Assembly (NCBI RefSeq): GCF_037893015.1
Contig: NC_133663.1
Coordinates: forward strand, 220,499,753-220,563,752
Length of the DNA: 64,000 nucleotides
Direction of reading: 5' to 3'
Origin: Macrotis lagotis
Taxonomy: Eukaryota; Chordata; Mammalia; Peramelemorphia; Peramelidae
In this document: in pieces, positions 1 to 11,440 of the stretch
Numbering within the stretch: the first letter of the stretch is position 1
Layout: each line of letters starts with the position of its first letter
The notes under the pieces: generated by a model
What the model saw: only the letters and a program-made list of their open reading frames with translations
The model's database searches: none
Told to the model about the DNA's origin: nothing
Program-made: the position numbers and the translations under genes

Positions 1-1239
1 TATTTCATTCTTGGCTTACTTGAAATTGTGAGTAAATGGCATCCAAACACATATCCTATGAAGGTAAGTCTGAGTGTGAGTTTAAGTTGACTCCTTTTTG
101 TTTGTTTTTTAATGATCTTACACAAAAGAAAATCTATACTGAGAGGAATGTGCCCAGGCTTGGAAATAATGACATTATGAGTTTGAAAGAGCCAGATTTC
201 TTGGATCCAAATGATTAAGAGCCAAATGTCAGCAAGGGAACAGACCCCAGGAACTTCTTTGTTTAAAACTATTCTGTTACAAAGTGTGAGGTTTTTAGTT
301 AGCTTTTTTATAGTGTAGAAATAAACTTGTTATTCCATTCCTGGATAATATTGTACAGGAAGATTTTTAAAATGACTTCTATTTTGGAGAAATCATATTG
401 TGGGTAAGATAGAAATCCCCACCTCCAATGTAGTTACTATGCCTTGCTTAGGAGAAAATTTAAGATGAATATAGAGTCTGTATATCTTGTTGAAAAATTA
501 TAAGTCATTGGATGAGATACAAGACTGTACCCAAAGAAATTCACATAAAAATGAGAGGCTATCTCAAACTGGAAGAAAAAAGAAAACATAATTCGCATCT
601 GGATTAATCGAATATTTGGAGCATTGAGTTGGGATAGAGAAGAGTAATAAAGAGAATAATTGGTTCTACAAACTGAAGAAGAGAGAAACTGGAGGTTGTT
701 ACAGACCATTTTATTTTCTCATCCTTTAAAATGAAATAATTTTGTAACAACTTGTTATATCTAAACTATGTAAACAACCTGAAGCCACTAGAGGTAAGTG
801 CTTATCATACTGAAGGGTATGAGAAAAAAAAAAACTTACCCTTTATTCAATCTTAATTATATGTCTGACTCCCCAGGATGAATGGATTCTGGTCCATATT
901 TCATGCTTGATTACAGAGCAATGAGTAGCACTGTTTTCCAAACCCAATAGGACCAGCAGAAGTTCTTAAATTTATAACAGGGGTGTGCTGGGTTAATGTT
1001 TAATAACTAACTCTCTGAAAAGGCTTGCCATAATATAAAGTATAATCTGCATTATGCACATTATCTCCATCACAAAACTATACAGTAAATCAACAAAATA
1101 ATAAATCAAGTCTTTATCTATTGTGTTCAGCCAATATAAGGTGGCTCCAACATACTGAGTTTAGAGACAAGATGTACAGAGAAAAAAAACCATTGTATAC
1201 AATAGAATTTTTTTTAAATAATAGCACTGTGTTTTAATA
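1..1239. other. AT-rich DNA, nothing recognised
   Basis: I see no gene, SINE or LINE that I can name here. The few open frames are 60-90 codons, have no recognisable domain and are what AT-rich noncoding DNA gives by chance. Confidence 0.5.
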
Positions 1240-1491
1240 GTTGTTGTTCAGTTATTTTTCAGTTGTAGCCAATTCTTCATGACCCCATTTCGGGTCTTCT
1301 TGTCAGAGATACTGGAGTGGTTTGTCATTTCCTTCTCTAGATAATTTTAACAATGATGAAACTGAGACAAAAAGGGGTAAGAGACATCCCTGAGATCACA
1401 CAGCTAATAAGTGTCTGAGATCAAATTTAATTCAGGAAAATAAATCTTGACTTAAGGTCAGCATTCTATTCACTGGGCCACCTAGCTGCTC
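1240..1491 (-). mobile_element. Mar1-type CORE-SINE (MIR-related)
   Basis: Read on the + strand this begins with the reversed tail (TTGTTGTTCAGTTA), passes through the MIR-like core (AACAATGATGAAACTGAG, then ATCACACAGCTAATAAGTGT) and ends with the reversed tRNA-type head (GGGCCACCTAGCTGCT). The element therefore lies on the minus strand and is nearly full length. Its many substitutions indicate an old copy. Confidence 0.8.
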
Positions 1492-2029
1492 ATGTGTATT
1501 AATATACTCAGTGAAATACCTCAAAAGATAAATAATTCCATTTCTGTGAGCTTTTTTTATTTCCAATCTAGATCAAAACCCTTTCTGAGCTTGAGGGAGC
1601 TCTTTCTATGACCAAAATTGTAAGCCATCATACTATGACTAACATTCTTATCATGAACTCAAATCAGCTAAGCTGGTTTCTGACTGACAAATACATATTT
1701 CTCTATTCCTTCATATAAGCTTCTTATCTTGGTAGAGATTTTAGGGACCATAGGTACCCTCTAAACAATAAAGAGGTAAGATTGATAGTAATTGAGTAAG
1801 AAAAATGTAAAATATAAATTTGACTTTTAAAAAATAATCACCTTCTTAAGTAAAAGATAAGGGAGGCAAATTTGGAATTTTATGTGAGGAACAAAAAAGA
1901 TCTAGAGAAAGGTCTTAGTGATCTATAAACTCAGTGAACAGTATAAGATAGCAGCAAAAGAAAAGAAATAAGCTTATGCAACCTTGCATACAATTGATGC
2001 TCAATAAATGAATAGATGTTATTACTCTG

Positions 2030-2510
2030 CCGTCATCAGGACACAGGTGGAGTATTGCTTTCAGTTCTTGACCTCATAATTTGGGAAAGATATTGACAAA
2101 TTGGAAAGCTTCCATAGTTCATGGTGTACTGTGTCATATGAAAATGGTTTAAAATAAATAGGATTAGCCCAGAAAAGTTGTGATTCAGGGGCACATAATG
2201 GTCGCCTTCATTTGATTCAAGGGATATTCCTATTAAAGAGGATGGAACCAGAAGAAGAGGGTTAAAGTTATAAAGAAGAAAATTTAGAACTGTTAGAGAA
2301 AATAATATTCCTGAGAGACATTCCCAAAGTAGAATGGGATACTTTTGTCAATAACTGAGTTCTTTCTCATTGGAGGTCTTTAAGGAGACTTTAGTCCACT
2401 GTTTATTCAGGTGAGTTATAATGAGAACTTTCTGGAGGATATCAGTTAAATTAGATAACTACTGAGATCCCGCTAATGGTAAAGTTCTATGAACTCAATG
2501 AACACTGTTA
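2030..2510 (+). mobile_element. L3/CR1 LINE, 3' end
   Basis: The order of phrases matches the 3' end of mammalian L3 (CR1 clade): a GATATTGACAAATTGGAAAGC stretch near 2089, then CATATGAAAATGG, GTAGAATGGGATAC, CATTGGAGGTCTTTAAG near 2371, and a terminal AAGTTCTATGAACTC in place of the usual ATTCTATGA tail. It is strongly diverged and 5' truncated; no coding remains. Confidence 0.65.
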
Positions 2511-2629
2511 TAAGATGATATGATACAATGAAAATAATATATAACATAACAATGCAGAAAAGTGTAGTAAATATAATTGGAGAAGTAATGATTTAAAACG
2601 TTAATTATGTGTTATATACAATACTTACA

Positions 2630-2830
2630 AAAAGAGTTGGAGATCAAATAAATCATTTAGGTTTTTATGCCATAGAGAGCTTTTGGAGAGAGATGAAACT
2701 TGATCTGACCTTTAAAATATGACTAGAATATAGGTAGAATTGAAAGAAGCAGTGATGGAGAAGCAGAGAGAAGAGACACTAAGAAGTTTAGAGTGAATAT
2801 AATAGATAATGAGGTAGACTATAAGTTTGA
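2630..2830 (-). mobile_element. Probable L2 LINE fragment
   Basis: The + strand text around 2680-2780 (GAGCTTTTGGAGAGAGATGA, CTTGATCTGACCTTTAAA) follows the antisense of the L2 3' region, where a short block on replaced chromosomal context is followed by GACATGATCTGATTTACG-like sequence. The match is weak and the ends are uncertain. Confidence 0.4.
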
Positions 2831-3269
2831 AGTGATGATAAGGATGTACTTTTATACAACTTCTCTTTGGGTTTCATATCACTTCCTTATTATCTCTTTC
2901 AACAATGTGCTTACTGTCTATAAAGAATTGCCCTGAGCATGAGGAAGGGATAAAAAAGAGCAAAGGAAAAAAAAAGTAGACTGTCTTCAGCTTCTCAAAA
3001 GAAAGATGAAGACACATGACAGATACATCTGAAAAAGTCAAGGTCATTTAAAAATTACATTCAAGTGAGCAGTGGTGAAAGCAGTGCAAAGTACAAAGAC
3101 AGTAATAAGGGCTGGAGACAGTCTAAGAATCTTCAGAACAGCAGGGTTGTAGGACTAAAAAAAATAACAATGCTTCCTAAATATAGTAACCTTTAAAATG
3201 TAAACATTATATTCACACATATTTTAAACATTACCATAGAAACTTTCTTTTCCTTTCCTGTCACATATC

Positions 3270-3450
3270 TCCTATCTATAAGTGCAAAGAACTATGGACT
3301 AGGAGTTAGAAAATTTGGGATCTGAAGCTGTCCTAGACATTATGTAACTGGGGACAAATCACTTTACCTGCTTGGCTTCCTTACATGTAAAAATTTGGGA
3401 TTGGGTTGGAATTTTTATAAACTCCTATCCATCTCTTTCTTTCAAGGCGT
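3270..3450 (+). mobile_element. MIR-type SINE
   Basis: It contains the MIR order ACTATGGACTAGGAGTTAG, GGACAAATCACTTTACC and CTTCCTTACATGTAAAA, a decayed version of the core phrase ending CTCATCTGTAAAATG. The tail drifts into unrecognised sequence. Confidence 0.65.
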
Positions 3451-3574
3451 GTTAAAAGAGAAATATTTCTTAGAGGTCTAAACTCAGGTAAGTTTTTGTC
3501 AAAAGAGACTAAGATTTAGAACTTGTAAGAATTATTTTTTGTCACTGGCATAAGAGTTGAGGATTGATCAAGAA

Positions 3575-3735
3575 GTTTCATACTATTTACAACCCATATC
3601 ACATAATCATTGCCATGGGGAGGGGGGAGGGAAGAGAAGGTGGAAGAAAAAATATGGAACTCAAAAACGTACAAAAAGATGAATGCTGAAAAGTATTTTT
3701 GCATGTAATTGGAAAAAAAATAAATAACATAAGAA
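3575..3735 (+). mobile_element. L1 3' UTR tail fragment
   Basis: A G-rich run (GGGGAGGGGGGAGGGAAGAG) followed by ATATGGAACTCAAAAACGTA, AAAAGATGAATGCTGAAAA and TGCATGTAATTGGAAAAAAA is the characteristic last 120 bp of marsupial L1, which ends in an A-rich tail. Only this extreme 3' end is present. Confidence 0.65.
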
Positions 3736-3819
3736 GAAGCTTTAGACTTGGATATAACCATCATAACAGAAACTTCAGACAAGGATAACTAGAAAGAGAG
3801 TAATGACCTTGAGTATAGG

Positions 3820-4345
3820 AGGGAAGTTCAGAAGATGAGAGGAGGGTTTAGGGGAAAAATAATGACTTTTATTTAGATATGTTAGGCTTGAGATGACCAG
3901 GAGACATCTGGTTTGACATGTTTCGAAGATTATTGATGATATGGGTCTAGTTCAGGAGAGAGACTTTTGTTGTGGTTGTTGAATAATTCAGTTGTCTCAG
4001 ACATTTTGTGATATCATTCACAGTTTTCTTTCATTTCCTTCTCCAACTCATTCTACAGATGAGGAAATTGAGACAAAAATGGTTAAGGGACTAGCACAGG
4101 ATCTCAAAGCTAACAAGTGTATAAGACTAAATTTGAATTCATGAAGATGAGTCTCCCTGATTCCAAGTTCAGTGCTCTACCTGCTGAGTCACCTAGTTAC
4201 TTTTGAGAAAAATGAGTTAACTATATAGATCTGGGAGTTATCTGCACAAAGTATAGTTTAAATGGAATTATGAAGTTAGAAGTTAGTTTTGAAAGTGTTG
4301 AGGAATCAGTGAGAAAAGAGGATGAAAAGACACCAAAGAAAAAAG
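3820..4345 (-). mobile_element. L2 LINE, reverse-transcriptase region, split by a SINE
   Basis: The antisense of L2 ORF2 is recognisable: the + strand phrases AGGAGGGTTTAGGGGAAAAA, GATATGTTAGGCTTGAGATG and GGAGACATCTGGTTTGACAT, and after the SINE GGGAGTTATCTGCACAAAGT, follow the reverse complement of the segment that in L2 encodes the YADDSQ motif region. A Mar1 SINE sits between 3967 and 4200, so the L2 copy is the older of the two. A/G-rich sequence to about 4740 may be further L2, but I cannot confirm it. Confidence 0.55.
3967..4200 (-). mobile_element. Mar1-type CORE-SINE inside L2
   Basis: The reversed tail (GTTGTTGAATAATTCAGTTG), core (CTACAGATGAGGAAATTGAG) and reversed head (TACCTGCTGAGTCACCTAG) are in the expected order. 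L2 antisense sequence flanks it on both sides, so the SINE inserted into the L2 copy. Confidence 0.75.
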
Positions 4346-4799
4346 GTTTTTTTTCTGAAAATTTACCTAAAAACAGAACAGAAATATAAGATAATAACTT
4401 TAAAGGGATTGAGGATAATATTATTGAGCTTTTTAAGATTTGGAGAAATGGGAATATTTGAAGATTAGAGGGACAGAGGTAATGATTTAGAGGGCAATGT
4501 ACAGGGGAAGCTCAGAGGAGATTGTGTCAAAGTCCCTTATAGACATGATGTTCTTAGCAACTAGAAGGATTAAAATTGTATCAAAAGCTGAAGGAAAGGA
4601 GGGAAGAATAGAGAATGATAAAGGGTTTTGAGATAAAGAGAAGTGGGAAAAAAGAATGAAAACCTTCAGTTTTCTTTGTAATGTAAAGATGGCAGCAGCT
4701 GAAAGGAAGTTATGGTTGAAATCTTTCCTCTTTGACCTCATAGTACTTTCTTTTAAAATTCTATTTCACTTTACTATGCAACCTTGTATGCTTTAATTT

Positions 4800-4920
4800 C
4801 CTACATTTGAATCTTATCCTGCTATAAGCTCTATTGGCAGAAGGATCATGTCTCATCTAAACTTAGAGTCTCCCTTAGCTCTTAGCACAATGCTAAATAA
4901 ATGTTAGCTGAATGAATGAA
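4800..4920 (+). mobile_element. L2 LINE 3' terminus
   Basis: It shows the terminal L2 phrases in order: GCTATAAGCTCTATTGGCAG, TCTTAGCACAATGCTAAATA and the (TGAA)n end (GCTGAATGAATGAATG). Only about the last 120 bp are present. Confidence 0.7.
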
Positions 4921-6090
4921 TGCATTTTCAACCCTCATGGGACTAGATTCATCACAAAGTTTAATAATAGCACATATGAATATTTCTCGGCCAATTCCAT
5001 TCTCTCAACTACCAATTATTGTGTGTTTGTCTATGATCAAGTCTCTGTGCTATGTTGTCATAAAGAAAACAAAATAGGACAACAATTCTCCTCAAAGAGC
5101 TTAAATTTGAATTAATCTAACCTTTCTAAAAATAAATAAAAAGTAAATATAATTTTAAGATAGAGAGAGTACATATAACTGAAGGTATTAGGGAAAATTC
5201 AAGTACAAGAAGATACCTGAAATTTGCATGGATGGAAATAAAGGATTCCAAACTACAAAGGCAAAGAGACAAAAGAGAGGGTATCATCAATAAAGAATAG
5301 TTAACAATGAAGCTGATTGTAATTGAAACTGCAGAAAGGAGAATGACATAAAATGAAACTGAAAAGGTAGATGGTAATCATCTATGAAAGTGAAGGGTTT
5401 TCAAAAATTAGACTGAGGATTTTCAGATTTAGTTTAGAAACAATCTGTAATTATGCAATATTTTTGATGGTCAGGGAGTACATAATGCAAAATATTACTG
5501 TAAAAATGAGAAAATAGATTTTAAAATAAATGTATTTGCCTCTTTTTCTATGTGCTATCTTCAATACCTAAAATTTGCTTTTAATTTTTATGAATAATTA
5601 ATGGTATTCAACTACTTCACTAGAATTTATTATGTAGTTGAAGCTCATTCATTGCTCTCAAACTCTCTGAAGATTCCTGGGATTATATAAAATTCCTTTA
5701 AAAATTATACATGTATCCTCAGCAACATTGAAGGTCTTGTGTCTGTATTTTATTTTCAAATATAGCCAAAAATATGTTTTTATTAATATATTTTAGTGAT
5801 TTCATTCAGAATAATTAAAAAATAAATCTCACATAAAAATTCATTTTAAAAAATTTATTTAAAAAAATTCCTACCACAAGACTCCTTGGAACATTGTAGA
5901 TCTGATATAGCAAATCAGTTCAGATCTTTCTACATGAATCTAAAAGAGTGAAGGAAAAAAGAAACTTCTTTTTGAATTAGTCATTTTCAAAAATTATATT
6001 TTTCTAGAAATATTCTTGTTGCATTTCATTAACTTAAACTTTGAATTTATTCTAGGAATAATAATGTTACAAGTAACTGGTCTTTTACAT
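4921..6090. other. AT-rich DNA, nothing recognised
   Basis: No gene or named repeat was recognised. A 67-codon open frame at 4912-5115 begins inside the L2 tail and shows no domain. Confidence 0.45.
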
Positions 6091-6094
6091 ATAC

Positions 6095-6290
6095 TGTTTT
6101 ATATGAGAAAGCAATTCGGTGGAGTAAATGCTAGCAGTATTCTCATTTTATAGATGAGGAACTGAATGCTGAAAGAGGCTAAATAAATTATAAGGATTTA
6201 CAAAACTTGTATGTGTCACAGGTTACATTTTAATTCACATTTTTCTATTTCTACATTTTATGCCTTATCAACTACAAGACCTACTTTCCT
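6095..6290 (-). mobile_element. MIR-type SINE
   Basis: The reversed core ATTTTATAGATGAGGAACTG and the following GAAAGAGGCTAAATAAATTA match the antisense of the MIR core. The region 6291-6570 holds nothing I recognise. Confidence 0.6.
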
Positions 6291-6570
6291 CTTGAGGAAA
6301 TGATAATGTTTAGATAATTTATTGTTGTTTTAGAAAAATCTCACTGTGCTGGAGCAGGCATGTTTCAGATTGGTCTATCTAGTAGCTAACAAAATAAGAT
6401 TAACTAAACTACTATAGAGGAAGGGCATTCAGGATAGAGAAAGGATATTTAGCAAGGATAAAGTGTTCATCCTTGGGAATCTCACCTGTCCCAGCTTTTG
6501 TCATGATCCTAGTCTGCCAATCGAAAGTCTCAGAAGGAATCCTTAATTTTTATTTATTTTTGTATTTTTA

Positions 6571-6572
<2 letters not shown>

Positions 6573-6608
<36 letters not shown>
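6573..6608. repeat. (TG)n microsatellite
   Basis: About 18 uninterrupted TG units follow an AT-rich stretch. Confidence 0.95.
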
Positions 6609-6613
<5 letters not shown>

Positions 6614-6804
6614 TAAACAAAAAGTTCTGGCATGCTTGGACTCAGACTGAATTTCAAAGAGAATTGTGTTCATGGAAAAACAAAAACAAACAAAAATCCT
6701 TAAAAGGGTAAGTCCTTCAAAATATAGTTTTAAAAACAGCAGGACTTGGGAACAATTTACATTAGTTTACACTGCTGACCCCTTGGAAATATTGCTCCTC
6801 TCAA

Positions 6805-6990
6805 TTAAATAATAGAATGCTAGAGAAGCAAAGGAGATTGTAGAATTTCTAATCAAATCCTAACTTTTTAGAGTTAAGGAAACCTAGTCCAAGACAAATA
6901 AGGTGATTGATCCCAGATTAACCAATGTCTAGGATAGCTCTAGATCCCAAATTTTCTAACTTCTGAGTACAAAGATTTTTCCACTTATAG
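6805..6990 (-). mobile_element. MIR/THER1-type SINE
   Basis: The phrases AATAGAATGCTAGAGAAGCA, AGTTAAGGAAACCTAGTCC and GATCCCAGATTAACCAATGT follow the antisense of the MIR-type SINE with an L2-like end. It is diverged. From 6991 to 7435 I recognise nothing. Confidence 0.5.
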
Positions 6991-7435
6991 ACAGGAGATA
7001 TGTGGCAGACACAGAAATTAGAGTATCTATGGAAATAAAGCATGGGAGCAAATAATTCTCATATTTTTAAAAGTTACTACCTCCCCATCTCTGGAAAGCA
7101 TTGCTTGTTGAGTCCCACAGGCCTGCTATTCTGTTCATTCTTAGACTGTATCTCTACCATCAATTACTGTCTTTGTATTTTACACTATATTCACCACTAC
7201 TTAAATGAATGAGATTTTTTAAATGACCTTGACTTTTTCACATGTTTTTGTCATGTATCTTCAACTTTCTTTTGTGACAATAAAGCAGTCTACTTTTTTC
7301 TTTGCTTATTTTATTCCTTCCTCATGCTCAGGGCAAGTCTCAAATGACAGAAAGTACATTGTTGAAAGAAATAATAAAGAAGATAAGGCTGGTGAGCTGG
7401 AACCCAAAAAGAAGTTGTATGGCATAGATCCTTTT

Positions 7436-7606
7436 TATTTTTTCCAATCACATATAAAGATTGTTTTTAACATTTGTTTTTATTAAATTTTGAGTTTCAA
7501 ATATTTTTCTCCTTTTTTCCTCACCTATTCTCCCTTTCCAAGAAAGAGCACAATCTGATATAGGCTACGCATGTACAATCATGAAAATATATTTCCACCT
7601 TCATGA
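7436..7606 (-). mobile_element. L1 3' UTR fragment
   Basis: TTTTTCCAATCACATATAAA, TTTTGAGTTTCAAATATTTT, AATCTGATATAGGCTACGCA and TGTACAATCATG are the reverse complement of the marsupial L1 3' terminus. The fragment is 5' truncated in element orientation. Confidence 0.7.
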
Positions 7607-7618
7607 AAGCCAAGATCA

Positions 7619-7670
<52 letters not shown>
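7619..7670. repeat. (GATA)n-(GA)n simple repeat
   Basis: A few GATA units run into about 20 uninterrupted GA units, directly at the edge of the next L1 copy. Confidence 0.95.
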
Positions 7671-7675
<5 letters not shown>

Positions 7676-8284
7676 ATTGCATCTTACATCTTTCAAGAAA
7701 TTACCATGGAAAACTGGTATCCTAGAAGGATGGAACAAAATAAAGTATTGAAGGAATCCATTGATCACCTCTTGAAAGAGATCCCCACATGAAAGCTCCA
7801 AGTAATATTGCAGCCAAACTTCAAAACTTCAAAATAATCAAGTCAATGAGAAACTACTGTCACAGCCAAAATGAAACAACTCAGATATCAAGGAGTCACA
7901 GACAAGACTGCACAAAATTTAACAGCTTCCTCATTAAAAGATTGAAGGATTGGAATATGACATTCTGGAAGGTAAAGAAGCTTGGATCACCACCAAGAAT
8001 CAACTCCCCAGCAAAATTGAGCAATGCAACAGGGGCCTTTCAAACTTTTCTTATGAAAAGACCAGAGCTAAACTGAAAATTTGATCTTCAAATATGAGAC
8101 TCAAGAGCATCATAAACAGGTAAGCAGGAAAAAATGTTATTCAATAAAGTTAAACTATTCACATCCCTACTTGGAAGATATTCAATGATATTCAACTCTT
8201 GAGAACTATATCTCAATTTTTTTTCAATTGCTATTCAAAGCATTATTTTGGTATGAAAATGATAGAAAAGACTTGGCTCTCTCT

Positions 8285-8288
<4 letters not shown>

Positions 8289-8322
<34 letters not shown>
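8289..8322. repeat. (AC)n microsatellite
   Basis: About 17 AC units lie within the ORF1-ORF2 spacer of the L1 copy. Confidence 0.95.
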
Positions 8323-8326
<4 letters not shown>

Positions 8327-8627
8327 GTATATGTATATAGACAGGGTGTGTTTATAAATTGACCTTGATGTGATGGCATAAAACATTAAAGGGTTAAAAA
8401 AAGGATTGTACTGGTGGAACAGAAAATAATATGGAAAGGAAAAATAAAAAGAAGGGATGCTGATAAAATGATGGGCACAAAGGAGAGCTGAAATAGAAGG
8501 GCAAAGAGGAAGAAAAGGGAGCAGGGTTAATAGAAGGGAGGGCAGATTGAGGTATGCCCTGGTTAGAAAGCAATAACCTGATGAGGAGGGAAAGGGTGAA
8601 AGGAGAATGAAAAAGTAAAAACAGGGA

Positions 8628-8633
<6 letters not shown>

Positions 8634-8674
<41 letters not shown>
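8634..8674. repeat. (AT)n microsatellite
   Basis: About 20 AT units lie just before the L1 ORF2 start region. Confidence 0.95.
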
Positions 8675-8677
<3 letters not shown>

Positions 8678-9043
8678 GAAATACTCATTTAGCAATCATA
8701 ACTGTTAATATGAATGAGATGAGCTGTACCATAAAATGGAAGCAGGTGACAGAGTGGATTAAAAACAAGAATCCTATAATATGTTATTAACAACAAACAT
8801 ATTTGAAGCAGAGAGATCCAGTTAAAGTAAAGGTGAAAGGCTGGAACAAAATATATTATATACTTAAGCTGAAGTTAAAAAAAAAATCAGGAGTAGAAAA
8901 CCTGACATCAGCCAAATCAAAAGCAAAAAAAGATGTGATTAAAAGAGATAAGGAAGGAAACTATATCTTGCTAAAACAATGAAGTAATATCAGTACTAAA
9001 TTTACATGTACTCAAGTAGTAGAGCATATACATTCTTAGAGGA

Positions 9044-9480
9044 GGAATTAAGTGGTTGGTATATGACAGGCACTATGTCAAATATTTGGAATATAAAAGA
9101 AGTAAAACTAATAAACCCTGCCCTCAAAGAACATACCTTTCTAATGAAAAATATTGACATGTAAATGACTGGAAAGTATTCAAGATGTTGAAAGAAAATA
9201 GTAGATAATATGAAAAGTTGAGGCACTAGGAACTGAATGAAGGAAAGAATTGGGAAAGGCTTCTTCAAAAAAACTGAAGGTTAATTTGAATTATAAAGGA
9301 AGCAAAGGAAACATGTGAGGCAAAGGAAAGGAGGCAAGTTATTCCAGGTACTGAGAATAGTCAGTAAAAAGACATGGAGGTGGGTGGTAGAGTTTCATCT
9401 TTAAGAAATTCCAACTGGAAAAGTATGATTATATTGTAGAATATGTGAAGAGGAGTAAGGTATAAGAAGGAAACAAAAGG
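9044..9480 (-). mobile_element. L2 LINE 3' region
   Basis: On the + strand GACAGGCACTATGTCAAAT, CCCTGCCCTCAAAGAACAT, GTTATTCCAGGTACTGAGAA and GAGTAAGGTATAAG follow the reverse complement of the L2 3' end. The same order recurs at 25262-25720, which supports the family call within this window. It ends in purine-rich sequence up to about 9780 that I cannot assign. Confidence 0.6.
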
Positions 9481-9889
9481 TATAAAAAGGAATGAAAAGA
9501 AGAAAGTATAAAGGGAAAAATTAACTAGAAAATAAATTAAGAAATTTTACTTTTATTTGCTTCAATTAGAAAAAGAACAATTAATGAAATTGTAAAATTA
9601 TATTAAAGGATCAAAATAAATAGAAAAATATAATCAATAAAGACAAACATATTAATAGGTAGTAAAAATAAACCTGAAGAACAAACATTAGAATTAAAAA
9701 GAATATAATGAATCTGCAGTACAGATTTAGAAGAAGCAAGAAATAGAAGTAGTTTAATTAGGAAGATAAAGTCATCGTTTCAACTTGTGAAGAATTTTTT
9801 CTACTTTTTTTTCAACTTTTTTTCAATTGTTATTCAAAGCATTATTTTGGTATGGAAAAGATGGAAGAGACTTGACTCTCATTTGCAAT

Positions 9890-10090
9890 TGTGGCAAAAT
9901 ATTGAATTGCTGGTTCATTATCCTGGCCTCCTCCTTCTTTACTCCACATATCTAATTAGTTGCCATTTCTAATTTCATAGTTTCTTTCATCTGATCCCTC
10001 CTTTTAACTCATACAGCTGTTACCTTGGTTCAAATTTTCATCACTTTTGAACTGGATTGTTGCAAGACTCATAACTGATCCCTATTATGC
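9890..10090 (+). mobile_element. L2 LINE fragment
   Basis: GTTACCTTGGTTCAAATTTT, CATCACTTTTGAACTGGATT and GCAAGACTCATAACTGATCC follow the sense-strand L2 phrase for a leucine-rich segment (usually CATCACCTCTCGCCTGGACTA...). It is diverged and short. The 60 bp to its left (9820-9880) resemble 8217-8283. Confidence 0.45.
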
Positions 10091-11199
10091 TTCATAAAAA
10101 GGCAAGCATAGCAATCATGGTCCCAAAGCAATAGTAAAAATACAAAATTAAAGGACATAATCAAGAAAGTTATATTATCCTAAGAGCAAAGTAACATCAG
10201 AGCTAAGCATATATATGTATCAGTTGACTTAAGCATCTAAATGTTGAAAGGAAAAATTAAATGAGTGATGGAGAGAAATAGAAACTAGAGCTATGATATT
10301 GGTGGGCTTCACAATAAATCCCTTTTGATCTACAAAATCTCACTTGAAAATTCACATGAAAGTAGCTTAGGATCTGAATAGCATTTTCCAGAAGTAATAT
10401 GAAGTATTCATATTATTCAATTATCCAAAGCACAAACATTGATCATAAATTAGTTGAAAAATATTCAAAGCAAATGCAAAAAGGAAAAATCATAATTGCA
10501 TGTTTATGAACTACATTAAAATTATATTTTGAAAAGGAAGCACTGAAAAAAATTTAGGGATTGAATAACAATGTTAAAGAAGGAGCTATTCAAAGAACAA
10601 AATCATGGATACAAAGAATAATTTCATTAGTTATTGAAAACAATGTGAAAACTTGCCAAAATTTGGGGGATATTGTCAATGAGGTTATTAAGTGAAAATA
10701 TTTGTTCAAATAATTTTATCAATAAAATAAAGGAAAAGCAGAGTAATAAATTGGAAATGAAACCACATAAATTAAAATAAACATATCAAATTAAGAAACC
10801 TGAATTAAATACCAGCACAGAAATTCTGAAAATCAAATTAGGAATTAACCAGATTTAAGGAAAAAAAATTTGAATTAAAAATAAAAGTGTTTTGATGGTG
10901 AAAACAATAATACAGATACCATCAAATAACTTAAAAAATAAAATAGGTAAACCAAATTACTAGCATCAAAAAAATATATAAAATGACAAATTAGCTACAA
11001 ATGGCATAAAAAGAAAATCATTAAAAACTATTCCATCTAATTAGGTTCTCAAAATTGTTAAACTAAGTGAAATACACAAAACATACAAATACTCAGGTTG
11101 ACAGAATTAGAAATAAAGAATTTAATTCATTTTGAGAAAAAAGAACAGAGAAATAAATTCAAAATGAAAAACACATTTAAATTCTGGGACCAGTAAGTT

Positions 11200-11256
11200 T
11201 TACTCCTGACTCCGGGGCCAGTGCTCTATCTACTGCACCACCTAGCTGCCCCCCCC
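11200..11256 (-). mobile_element. tRNA-headed marsupial SINE (WSINE1-like), 5' end only
   Basis: TACTCCTGACTCCGGGGCCA and CTGCACCACCTAGCTGCCCC are the reverse complement of the SINE head. Only about 57 bp remain. It lies head-to-head with the next SINE, 28 bp away. Confidence 0.8.
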
Positions 11257-11284
11257 ATAAGTGCTTTAAAAAAAATTAAAAAGT

Positions 11285-11440
11285 GGGGCAGCTAGGTGGT
11301 GCAGTGGATAGAGCACTGGCCCTGGAGTCAGGAGGACCTGAATTCAAAACTGGCCTCAGGCACTTAATAATTGCCTAGCTATGTGATCTTGGGCAAGTCA
11401 CTTAACCAAATTGCCTTAAATAAATAAAATTATAAAAAGT
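11285..11440 (+). mobile_element. tRNA-headed marsupial SINE (WSINE1-like)
   Basis: Full-length copy from GGGGCAGCTAGGTGGTGCAG (A-box region) through GAATTCAAAACTGG (B-box position) to CCAAATTGCCTTAAATAAAT. Moderately diverged in its 3' part. Confidence 0.9.

Larger units (their letters stand above)
7690..9020 (+). mobile_element. L1 LINE: 3' half of ORF1 to start of ORF2
   Basis: An open stretch at 7789-8076 encodes an ORF1-type segment with the landmarks AAKLQNFKIIKS, FWKVKKLGSPPRIN and FLMKRPELN. The antisense ORF1 near 20.8 kb has the matching landmarks FWKAKKLG, PRINYPAKL and PELN. After a noncoding, G/A-rich spacer with two microsatellites, the beginning of ORF2 (endonuclease domain) is readable near 8690-9010: WIKNKNP, and the nucleotide phrase AAAAGAGATAAGGAAGGAAA that encodes KRDKEGN. 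Several stops and shifts are present. The sequence at its right end (AAGTAATATCAGTACTAAAT) recurs as the left part of the next L1 copy, so these are two copies or a duplicated one, not one continuous element. Confidence 0.75.
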
